Below are positions 44,382 through 53,790 of a DNA stretch of 64,000 bases, one piece after another (positions within the stretch are counted from its first letter, which is position 1; each line of letters starts with the position of its first letter). The DNA comes from Adiantum capillus-veneris. Lineage: Eukaryota > Streptophyta > Polypodiopsida > Polypodiales > Pteridaceae. The stretch is taken from assembly GCA_014529385.2 (NCBI GenBank), contig CM043958.1, positions 142,966,734 through 143,030,733 on the forward strand, written 5' to 3'. The notes below the pieces were generated by a model, which searched no databases, was not told where the DNA came from, and was given only the letters and a program-made list of their open reading frames with translations. The translations under genes were made by a program, and so were the position numbers.

Positions 44382-45453
44382 GTATGGCAAAAGAAACCTT
44401 CAATGCCAACTTAGTCCTTCACTAATCCTCTTCTTGAGGATTACTTTTACCTGAAGAAATGTTTGTAGTAAGCACAAGAATGTAAAAAGTCAAGTCGCTA
44501 CGGTGCAAAAAACACTCTTTGGCATAGTCAGAGTTGGGCTTCTGAGCCATAAAATGAGCAAAGCATTAGACCCAAAGCTTCAAGTCATATTAAACTCTGT
44601 GCTAAGGTTGTAGTTATTAGGATTATGCTCAAGCTGGACGAGTTGAGCATATCTAAATTCGTGTCGCTCATGCTGGATGAGATGAGCATAAGAGTCAAAG
44701 TCTATTAACTTACAATTGGTGATGTCGTAGAGGCCAACACTCACGCACAATGCATAGTAAGGTGAGAGCACATATCCTCGTCAACGAAAACCATTCTTAA
44801 AGGGGTGCTAGCTTGCAAAGCCATGTCATATGCTTTTATAGCTACACCATCTTTCTGAAGAACCCCTCAAAATCCTACTTGCACAGCATATTGTTTTCCA
44901 TGCATTTTTGTGTATGCATAAATAGGATGTCCCACCATTGGACATATGCATTAAACACTCTTTTTTGCTTCCATCTATGCACCTTGAGTGGACTACAACA
45001 GGCAAACCAATGTTTCATCATGCTACCCTTTCATATTTGCTACCTTTTTAATTCCATATCTATCATCAAATAATCCCTTGAGTACTTTATCAATATTTTC
45101 CACGCAATAAGTACTCCACTAATGCGTGTATAGCAAAGGCACTTTTTTTCCACTGGGTTTTTTTCCTTTGGTAATCCAGGTATAAGACCCTAATTTAGAA
45201 CCTCATCATTCTACTTCCCTTGTACATATTTTTCATAAATAAACAGCAACCTTATCATGATGCTATTACAATGGACAAATGCAACATCGTCTCTCAAAAT
45301 CGACTACTCGGACCAATGAAGATGATGCATCAAATTGAACCTCATCAACAAATCCAACGACAAAATGAAGATCAGCCCATCAACAACCAATCAAAACCTT
45401 CCACAACCTCTAAGGACACTTTTTCAACAGTGCCCAGGGACGGGCACTAAAAT
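44382..45453. other. N1 3' non-coding region
   Basis: No domain recognised. A 76-codon frame (45220-45450) just before the polypurine tract ends VPRDGH and is Gln/Asn-rich. Confidence 0.5.
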
Positions 45454-45467
45454 AGGAAGGGGGGGAA

Positions 45468-46474
45468 TGTTAACTGAGTGAACATTAGTTAACAGAAGTT
45501 GCTAAAGACTGAAGACGTACGGATGTACATCGAAGATCAAAGTGAAGAAGCAGTAAAGATTGGAGTTACACAATTTCCACATTTTCTCAAAATGGTCACA
45601 TATTGTAAATTCCCGATGTATTTCAAGCCATTGTAATATTTTATTGTGTTACGGGCTCAATGGGAGTTCCAAGTTGTAAAGAACAAGTCAGTTACTGTAC
45701 GTAGGTTGCAGATACAATAAGTGTGGAGTCTCAAAGGTCTTGGACAACAAACATTACACATTTTAGACCTTGGCTAAGGTATAAAAGCCAACTTTGCAAA
45801 GACTTTATTAAGTTTTTAGATAAGAAATACACAGTGTGAGCTAATAGCGCTCACTTCTCTCCTTCTCACGCTTCCTACTCCCTCTCCGGTTATCACATTG
45901 CGAATGCGTTTGTTGCATTGCAACCGCAGGTAAGAGCTCTACACATTGACGTAAGCCATTCACAATATTTCGTAGCTTTTGGCGTCACCGACCCGCGGCC
46001 TACCGCGGCCTAATTTCATCATAACTAGGAATTTACATGTTCAAATAAAAAACTAATCATAAGCGGGGTATTGGGGCATCATTGCTAAGCATTTAAATGC
46101 ATTCTGGGTCAAAACCGACTAGGTCAAAAATCCACCGCTGTTAATAATCGTGATTTTGGAACTTGACCTAAAGTGGGGTTTGAGGCCATAGGCATGTGTG
46201 CTTAGGTCTTGTAAACTTTTCCTAGAAGTTTCGTTACGTGTGGATGTCATTTGATGTTGTAACGAATGTGATTTGCTTGCGGATGAGCGATTGGCTTTTG
46301 GTGATTTCAGTCACTTGAGTGTAGCTTGAGTTAGATACGAGTTGTTAGTTGTTTTTCGAGAGATTGACAACCTCTTGTAGCCTCTATGCACTAGTCAAGT
46401 CAGCTTCGTCCCATGGTTTGACAAATTAATCGTGGTTCTCGCTAATACTGCAATAAGATAGGATGGTGAGGTTA
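45468..46474 (+). repeat. right LTR of N1
   Basis: Starts TGTTAACTGAGTGAACA immediately after the polypurine tract. It carries one small tandem duplication (CCGCGGCCTA, near 46000) that the left copy lacks. Confidence 0.85.
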
Positions 46475-46503
46475 TACATGCATCCCACACTCTTCTGGTG
46501 GAT

Positions 46504-46673
46504 CTCTCTCTCTCTCTCTCGCAGTCATCAGGGTTATAGGGCACACCAAAGTTTGTAGGTTTTTCCTTCTTCAAATTTAAAATTTAGAGGTAAATCTCAA
46601 AATTTGTAGGTGGGATTACACTAAACGTTGGTGTTTTCAGAGCATTTTTCTTTGTCTACATACTAGGTGGATT

Positions 46674-46717
<44 letters not shown>

Positions 46718-46873
46718 CTAGAGAGAGACAGAGGGATGGAGAGAGAGACAGAGAGAGTGTTGTCCATGTACTGGGCTCTCTCTCTCTCTCTCTCTGGCTA
46801 GAGAGAGACAGAGGGATCGATAGAGAGACAGAGCTCTCTCTCTCCTTTCCTCTCTCTCTCTCTTTAACGAGAC

Positions 46874-46951
<78 letters not shown>
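46504..46951. repeat. cluster of TC, GT, CT and GA microsatellites
   Basis: (TC)n 46504-46520, (GT)n 46677-46716, (CT)n 46775-46796 and (GA)n 46876-46951. Between them GGCTAGAGAGAGACAGAGGGAT occurs twice (about 46716 and 46796), so part of the cluster is itself duplicated. Confidence 0.92.
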
Positions 46952-46953
<2 letters not shown>

Positions 46954-46974
46954 GTACTGTATGTGTTGGAAATT

Positions 46975-48080
46975 TATAAGATGGAATACTTAATTTAAGA
47001 AGAATAAGCATTTGAGAAGAAAGCATTTGAATCTTTACAAGCTCACATGAAAACCTTTATGCAGTAACCTAAACAAAAGCCTTCACAACATATTTTCAGA
47101 CTAACTTTGCACTAACATATAGAGTAAGTGATATTTCTCATGTCAAAAAATATAACATGCATAGAGACTTAAGCTTTCTACACTCAAAAGTGTAGCCTAC
47201 AACATTCCCTATTGTGGTATCAAACCACCCATGGTCCACGATGTAAAACACATCTACCAATCACTGGAGGAAGAGATCCTAACACAAAAACACGTAGTAA
47301 CCAAGCACCGAGACTAAGATTTTGAGCAAACATAGCATTGATTGGACGGGTTTTTCCTAACTCTGCAATAGTGACACATGCTTTGAATCCTCTCTGAATA
47401 GAAACTTGAATGTAGCACAGCAAGCTCGGATCATATGAAGCATGAAATATACCCACCATCAAGAATTGTGGGTAATATTGTAATCTATAGCCAAATAAAA
47501 AGCTATTAATATAGATAGATATTTTGATACACAAAAGCTATTACTTTATCAACATCAACATTGTTACCTTGCTACATCCAAGTCCTCGAGTAGATGAATC
47601 CCCGACGTGGCTATGATTGGACCCCTCCATAATGGTGGATCTAATACATAATTGTTGACTGTGAGATTTAAATTCTTTAAAGTATCAAAATGTCACAAAC
47701 ACACATATACAATATTTAACATCAGACGTGTCGAGGTTGTCTTCCTAGTGTGTAAGTCACAAAGGCATTAGGATCCATCTTCATTCGTACATAAAGGATT
47801 AGAAATTCATCAAAAAGCACATGAATCATAAATCTAGCAGCACTAATAAATCTTAGTCCTTTGCTTCTCAGCGAATATACCTTGCTTGAGGTTACACCAT
47901 GTTTCATCTATAATTCATAAGAAGATACTAAGCTTATAAATGACAAAGAATTAGTCGCTCAGTTGCTTCTTGCTAGAGTCGCCCTGATTTTTTATTGGAT
48001 GGAACATATCCAACCACATTAAGCCCCATGGCAAGGGGGTGGCAGGGGGCAATGGATTGTTGTTATTAATGCACTTAACT
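46975..48080. other. Helitron 3' flank, no assigned gene
   Basis: Minus-strand frames at 47534-47220 and 47907-47722 are open for 104 and 61 codons without recognised domains. At 47965-48070 the sequence resembles 63000-63110. The Helitron 3' end should lie here, but no CTRR end with a hairpin could be fixed. Confidence 0.4.
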
Positions 48081-49708
48081 TCATAAGGTCAATTGCAACA
48101 CGTCTTTGTAGACAATGTTAGAAGTGTATGTTCTTTGATCTCCATGTGTACTAATTCTTGTTAAGTGACTATCACCAACCACAACCTTGATGGCAGACAA
48201 GGATCTCACGCGAGACATTGCCACATACAATTGACCATGGGTGAAAACAGGTGTTGGGAGATACAATCCAAGAACTCCCAATTTTTGGCCTTGTGCCTTG
48301 TTGATTGTCATCCCAAAACCACAGTAGGGGAAATTGGCGGCGTTTCAAATCAAAAGGGAGACCTTCTCTATATCCCATGATAAAAGCAATCCTTGGAATA
48401 AACGCTGCATTTCCTGCATGTGACCCTGTAATGATTTCTGAATCGATCACTTTGTTGTGGAATTGCTTACAGATCAAGCGTATCCCATTAAAAAGACCAC
48501 TTCTTGGATCCAAATTGCAAAGCAACATAACTGGAGCATTCTGTTTCAATTGTAAAACATGCGGTGGAAAACCTCCCCCAAGATCTAAACTATTTACAAA
48601 CTTACTTGTGAATAAAATTCTATCACAATTTGATTCACACACTAAGTCTACACTGACATATTCCTTATAAGTACCAGGAAATTGTTGCAAGCCCAAATTG
48701 GTTATAACATCCACCTCCTTGTTCTGTGGAGCCAAAATTGCTCTATCCTTGAAAAAGGTTGCATGGCAAGAGACTGTTTCAAGGTCTCCATATATGCAAG
48801 CAATCAATGCTTGCAAATTATTTTGTGGTAGCATCATGCAGGCCGGCAAATCCACATTATCAAGTATGTCCCCATCACAAACATCACCATTATCAATATC
48901 AAGTGTCCATTGCACAAACTCTCTTTAAGTAACATTACTGAAACAATTGACCACTCGCATATTCTGTGTTAGATGCATGATTTTTGTACATTGCCAATGT
49001 ATGCATGACACAAAGATGCATTAACAATGTCTGCTCTTCCTCCTTTACGCACAACAGGTAATATCCGTCTGCAATCACCACCAAGGAGGAGAACCTTTCC
49101 ACCAAAAAACATGTTATTTTACATGACATCTCTTAGTGTCTTGTGAAGAGCCTCAAAAGCCTGTCTATGAGCCATGGGGGGCTTCATTCCATATGATCAA
49201 TGAACTCATTCGCAACAGCTCAGCAAGCTGGCTGTTTACTTTAATGTTACATGTGGACTCAGAAGTTATATCAATAGGGATCTTGAATCTAGAGTGTGCA
49301 GTCCTTCTGTTGTCGAGAAGTTGTGATGCAATACCGGACGATGCACATGCCAAAGCAACTTTGGACTCTCCACCTATCCGAGAGAGCATTGCATTGTAGA
49401 GATAAGTCTTTCCCATTCTACCTAGCCCATGCAAGAGAAAAACAGTCCCTCTGCTCATGGCAGCTGCTTGTAAAACCCGATTGTAAGCCCCGATTGTAAG
49501 ATTCCCTTTGTCCAACATTCAAAGATGATTCCATTCAAGATGACAATACTCTTTGTTCCTCTCTGTTATAGCACTCCATGCTCACTCATAATTTGCAATG
49601 TGTGATCCACCTGGGGCATTCCAAAATAATCCGAGAGCCTCTTTCCATAGAGTTGAAGCATTGTCTCTAAGTTTGACAAAGCTTGGTTTTGTGCCATGTG
49701 TTCACAAA
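48081..49708 (-). pseudogene. Helitron Pif1-type helicase domain
   Basis: Read on the minus strand: CEHMAQNQALSNLETMLQLY and YFGMPQ at the Rep-helicase linker (49700-49610), then a frameshift. The Walker A loop GLGRMGKTYLYNAML lies near 49420, where the family usually has G-x-G-G-T-G-K-T. Walker B reads LIIWNEAPHGS, with Asn for the usual Asp. GGDCRRILPVV stands at 49090-49060 in place of GGDFRQILPVV. The long frame 48915-48172 carries the later motifs, including NAPVMLLCNLDPRSGLFNG. The frame 48311-48081 has MTINKAQGQKLGVLGLYLP, FTHGQLYVAMSRVRS and YTSNIVYKDVL. At least two frameshifts and altered catalytic residues make it inactive. Confidence 0.87.
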
Positions 49709-49935
49709 TGTGCGCATGTGTCAATGCAAGGAACTTGCCGATACACCGTGTGCGAGCCACAAATGGCTCCAAGCACACAACAAGCCTAAACTAGTAAGCT
49801 CAAAGATGACGATGGTGTGTCACTCACCGCTCTATGCTTGCTTCGTGGAGGATTCCTCGCCGTGAAGAAGAGGGAGACGCCGCTATGCCGCGCTCAACCG
49901 CCTCGCCGCCGTCGTGCCGCTGCAATGCTCGATCG

Positions 49936-50008
<73 letters not shown>

Positions 50009-50336
50009 ACACATACACACAAGGAGATGAAGAAGAAGAAGATGGAGATGGAGCAAGAGCACTCTTCAATTGCACAAATGAGAGAATGAGTGAATTTTAG
50101 GTTTAGTTGACTTTTATATGAGCTCGCCCCATTCACACTTGGGAGCCCATGCTTAGCCAACTAATCCCTTGAATGTTCCATTAGAGTGCGCCTCTCATCG
50201 GCGATCACTCTTACCCTTTTCCTATTGGACCGACAAGCTCGGTACCTGACTCTACCAAATAAATAATACAATGTCCATCGCAGGTTACAACGTCCATCAT
50301 AGGTGATAGGGTGTCCGTGAGCCCTGAGGGTTAACA
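49709..50336 (-). repeat. 3' LTR of N2
   Basis: On the plus strand it runs TGTGCGCATGTGTC...GAGGGTTAACA and matches 57995-58628 closely; differences seen by eye are mostly transitions. It contains a (CT)n tract at 49938-50004. Confidence 0.9.
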
Positions 50337-50348
50337 TGCTCCGTCCTC

Positions 50349-51934
50349 GAAAGCTATTGAGTTGAAGCTCGTTCATCGAGGTGGAAGAGCATTTGAGATG
50401 AATGTCCTTAGCCTTCTTCAATCACTGCAAAATCAAACAACATTGGCACAGTAATTGCATTCTCATAAGTGATTAAAAAGCATATGCAGTTTTAGGCAGA
50501 CAAATTGATTGGTAATAGAATTTTAAACAATTTATCACCAATAAACATTAAATTGTAATATAATCAAATGCATAAACGGATGTAAAGGTAAAAAATTAAA
50601 CAAGTCTGGGATCGCTAATTTTACGGTTGAAAGGCACTAGAGATCGACTATTAATACCATGGGTAAGCTTCTTAATTTTCTCTGGTCAATTAAGTTGTTT
50701 AATCGCGAGAGCCAAGTATTTCATGTTCGAGGGCTGACTAGAGACTATACCTAGAAGACCTTGTAGTTAAGCTACGATAAAAGCAATTTCTCATGAAATC
50801 ATCGCCTGACTGATTACCTTTTCTTTGACCCCCCAAAGTCTTTTCACAGTGATTCAATTTTGATGTGTGTGCTTATTTTGTATGCCTTGGGTATTTTGCT
50901 TTTCAAGGAAAAGCGTCCACAGTGGGAACCTCTAGGGCTCTAGTACCATAGGCGATACATGTGAGTGAAGTACCCAATCAAGCTGATATTTCTCTTCGAG
51001 CTTAAGATTTTACATTGTGGCACTTTGATTTTTTGTTTGTTCATTTTCAGCATTTTAATTTTGTAACTTTGGGGGGTCATATAACATTGATACACCTCTC
51101 GAGGCTCATCACACAAGTAAACTCCCTTTATAATACTTAAGCTAAAGGTCAATAGGGTCAAGCCCACTAGAAAGCCCTAGTACATTTCACACAATGCTGC
51201 CTAAATCGGATTAAGAACCTAAGTAACCATTGGTTATTAGGAAGGCATTCCCCATGGTATTAAGAGAAGATCTCTAACACCTAACTTGGTCAAACTAGCT
51301 TAGTCAGACTGCTTGATTTTTAAATCTAGACAAGTGATTATGACAAAAAATTCATTGAATTTAATGTTTGGTACTGAGAAAATGTGCTGAATATTATGCT
51401 ACCAATCACAATCAAAGGAGACAAACATGGATGCAAAAAGATAGGGGCAATGCTAATGGACAAGAAACACCTGTTTGTGTCGATGGTCGCGCTTGATTTG
51501 AAGAGTGAGTCGAGATAAAGATTCCATGAAGGTCCAAATCCTAACAACAGCAACACGTTCCTGTACACATTAAGAAACACAAAGAATACCTCTAGGAGGC
51601 ACATCAGTGGGAAAAAAGAACTTTGCTAATGACTAAACTCTAAAACAGAATTCCCATCCTACTAATCCTACCTACCCTCCATCACTCGAGTGATGAGGAT
51701 CAAAGGTGTTTTATGGCATAGGTTTCTGTTTCAATGTAACGGATGCGAATGTGTAGGTTTGAGACAATGTTTTGACTTTTATTGTGCATACTAATTTGAT
51801 AATTGCTCTTGCTCTTTATTTTTTTTGTTTTTTGTGAGTATAAGGCTTTATATATACATTCCCTAAGATTGGAGATTAAGAGGTCAGGGAGGAAGGTTGA
51901 GAGGGAAGCAAGTGAATGATGGTTGTCAACAAAC
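50349..51934. other. N2 3' region, no gene seen
   Basis: About 1.6 kb between the last small frame and the 3' LTR. Both strands have only short frames with no known domain. Confidence 0.55.
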
Positions 51935-52260
51935 ACTCCCCCCTTCCTGGGTAGATCATACCGTTTGAAATGAGCTTGTCACCCTTTGAAACCAATTGTT
52001 CCAGTTGGTAATAGGTGGGGATTTTTTCCAGTATTTTTCTATTACCTTAGGTGCCTTGTCGAGTTGCAAGGGTGGTAAGGTACTCTCCCAGGATCTAACT
52101 TGAAGTGGTTCATCAGGTGATTCTTGAACACTAGGAGGTGTGGATTCCTTCATAGCTTTATGGAGGTCCACTATTGTAGGTGGAGGCTGCGGAGAAGCTT
52201 TTACCTCTATGGATGCATTACATGAGGAGCTAGAAGCTTCACAGGACTCCCCCCTTCCTG
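51935..52260 (-). repeat. two identical polypurine-like 15-mers inside N2
   Basis: CAGGAAGGGGGGAGT on the minus strand occurs at 52246-52260 and 51935-51949, 311 bp apart, each just after an open frame ends. The motif resembles the polypurine tract of N1 (45454-45467) more than the purine tract that abuts N2's own 3' LTR. Confidence 0.7.
51956..52171 (-). CDS. N2 small open frame, unknown
   Basis: A 71-codon frame, MDLHKAMKESTPPSVQESPD..., ending FQTV, between two purine tracts. Pro/Ser/Glu-rich with three Trp. No known family. It may be the frameshifted end of the upstream tail. Confidence 0.35.
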   Translation of the reverse strand: MDLHKAMKESTPPSVQESPDEPLQVRSWESTLPPLQLDKAPKVIEKYWKKSPPITNWNNWFQRVTSSFQTV

Positions 52261-52262
52261 AG

Positions 52263-53790
52263 CTAGGTGGAACAAATCGTTCTTTCTTCCGTACCCAAAC
52301 TAGCTCTGGAGCGGGTGTGTAGCATTCTATGATTTTTTTTCTTTCCGTGATCGTTGATTTGTTTTGGAGCTACGGGATTAGGCTCACATGGGTCAAGTGA
52401 TAGGTAAGAACACAATCTATGTTTTGGCACCCAGATTTGATCATTTCCTTGATAGTAGCCTTGGGCTTCCAATAGTCGTTTAGGAATCCAACGCCACGTT
52501 TCCTTACATTTCTTGGATAAAGTGGGACATTTCTTACAAGGTTTTTGTTTTTTAGCACTAGCTATGGTCGCTAAAGAAGCTTTAGGGACCCACTTGTATG
52601 TTTTCTTCGTTATATTAGGATGAGTCTTGTCAGAAGCTATATGCATTGCTTGTAGCATATTTAAGGGTACGGGCATTTCATCCCCCTCAGGTGTTACCCA
52701 GGTTGCCCCCCTATTTCCGCAAGTGTCTATGGTTGCTGCTAGGTGGACCCAATTTACATTGTCCGACTCAGTCATCCCAAGTAGTACATCCATATAAGGA
52801 GAATCTTCCCCAATATCAGTGTCCACTTTACACGTGTAACAATACTGCAATGGGGCCGAGTGAGCTATTGTGTCAGATCTATGATCAATTATAAACCTGT
52901 TTCCTAGGGGATGTGCTCGACCAGTCACAAGATCCACTTGAATGACAGAATCTTGGAACTACAAGTAGATATGGTTTTTAGACTAGTCATGCACCATTTT
53001 TGCTTCCCTCATGAAAGGACGTCCTAAGATCATCTCCGATGCCATAGTTTGCTTGGAGAAATCCATAATAATGAAGGTAACTCTTATTTTATGTCCAAAG
53101 ACCTTGATCTTGAGATCTTCTAGCATCCCAATAGGTTTAATGATAGACCCATTGGCCATCTTCACTACTATGGTTGTGGTCACAAGGTGAGGTCTTACCA
53201 TAGTTTCCCAGCAATTTTTAGTCACAATGCTAACCCCAGCGCCACCATCAAGGATTCCCTTCACAGTTAATCCCTTAGTAGTGATTGGTATGGTTGCATT
53301 GGATTCATCACCCTCAAAGTATTGTCCCAACTTGTTAACAGGTATTTCTATAACAAGGTTCTCATCTAGGTTGGGTTGTGGATCTAAGTGTTCCTCCTCT
53401 ATTGGCATCTCCCCAACTCCATCCATCTGTGCAAATTGTGGTAGCCCAAACTTTAGTTCTCCATTGAGGAAGGCTCGAAGAGCTGAGACTAGCTCAGGGT
53501 CTTTATATAGTTTGGACATGATGGTGGTTCTAAATTCTGAAGACATGAAATCCATCAATTTGGCAATGTTTAATGGCACCTTGTGGACCTCAGTCCCTTG
53601 ACGTGGGGAAGATGGGATCTCCATTTCTTTGATAGGATCAAGTAGTCCCTCTGTAAACATTCTTTCCATCAATAAGTGAGTACGCCCACTTTCCCATGAC
53701 TTTAAGTCACTTTCTTCTTGGATGACACTAGGTATGTAAGGGTCTATGGACTTGGTGAGGTTGTTGTTGCGTAGGGAACACGGTGTCTGT
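52263..53790 (-). pseudogene. N2 retropepsin with a W-P-K repeat tail
   Basis: Entered by a one-base shift from gag near 53790-53750. The frame reads ERMFTEGLLDPIKEMEIP, a Gag-like linker, then retropepsin: GLTVKGILDGGAGVSIVTKN (active-site Asp, with G-G-A in place of S/T-G-A), MANGSIIKPIGML and ASEMILGRPFM (53280-52990). Two TAGs at about 52982 and 52949 interrupt. The tail (52937-52263) has a YCYTCK segment, then KTYKWVPKAS, KETWRWIPKRL and GNDQIWVPKHR, then a basic end. No reverse transcriptase follows. The tail's function is unknown; similar W-P-K motifs are in N1. Confidence 0.78.

Larger units (their letters stand above)
40627..46474 (+). mobile_element. LTR element N1, no reverse transcriptase or integrase
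   Basis: Two direct repeats of about 1 kb (40627-41620 and 45468-46474) flank about 3.85 kb. The polypurine tract AGGAAGGGGGGGAA (45454-45467) abuts the right LTR, giving plus orientation. The internal frames encode basic, Lys/Gln/Ser-rich protein with a protease-tail-like DIIMGMPMAQKM segment and W-(V/I)-P-K motifs. No YxDD, integrase or RNase H was seen. The LTR ends and primer site are not crisp: the right end is TTATACA in one copy and diverges in the other. It is a non-autonomous LTR retrotransposon, probably of Ty3/gypsy ancestry by its resemblance to N2. Confidence 0.8.

Noticed and set aside
40627-46474. Endogenous pararetrovirus as the source of N1
   Set aside because: The clear LTR pair and polypurine tract fit an LTR retrotransposon, and no movement protein, coat protein or reverse transcriptase feature is visible.
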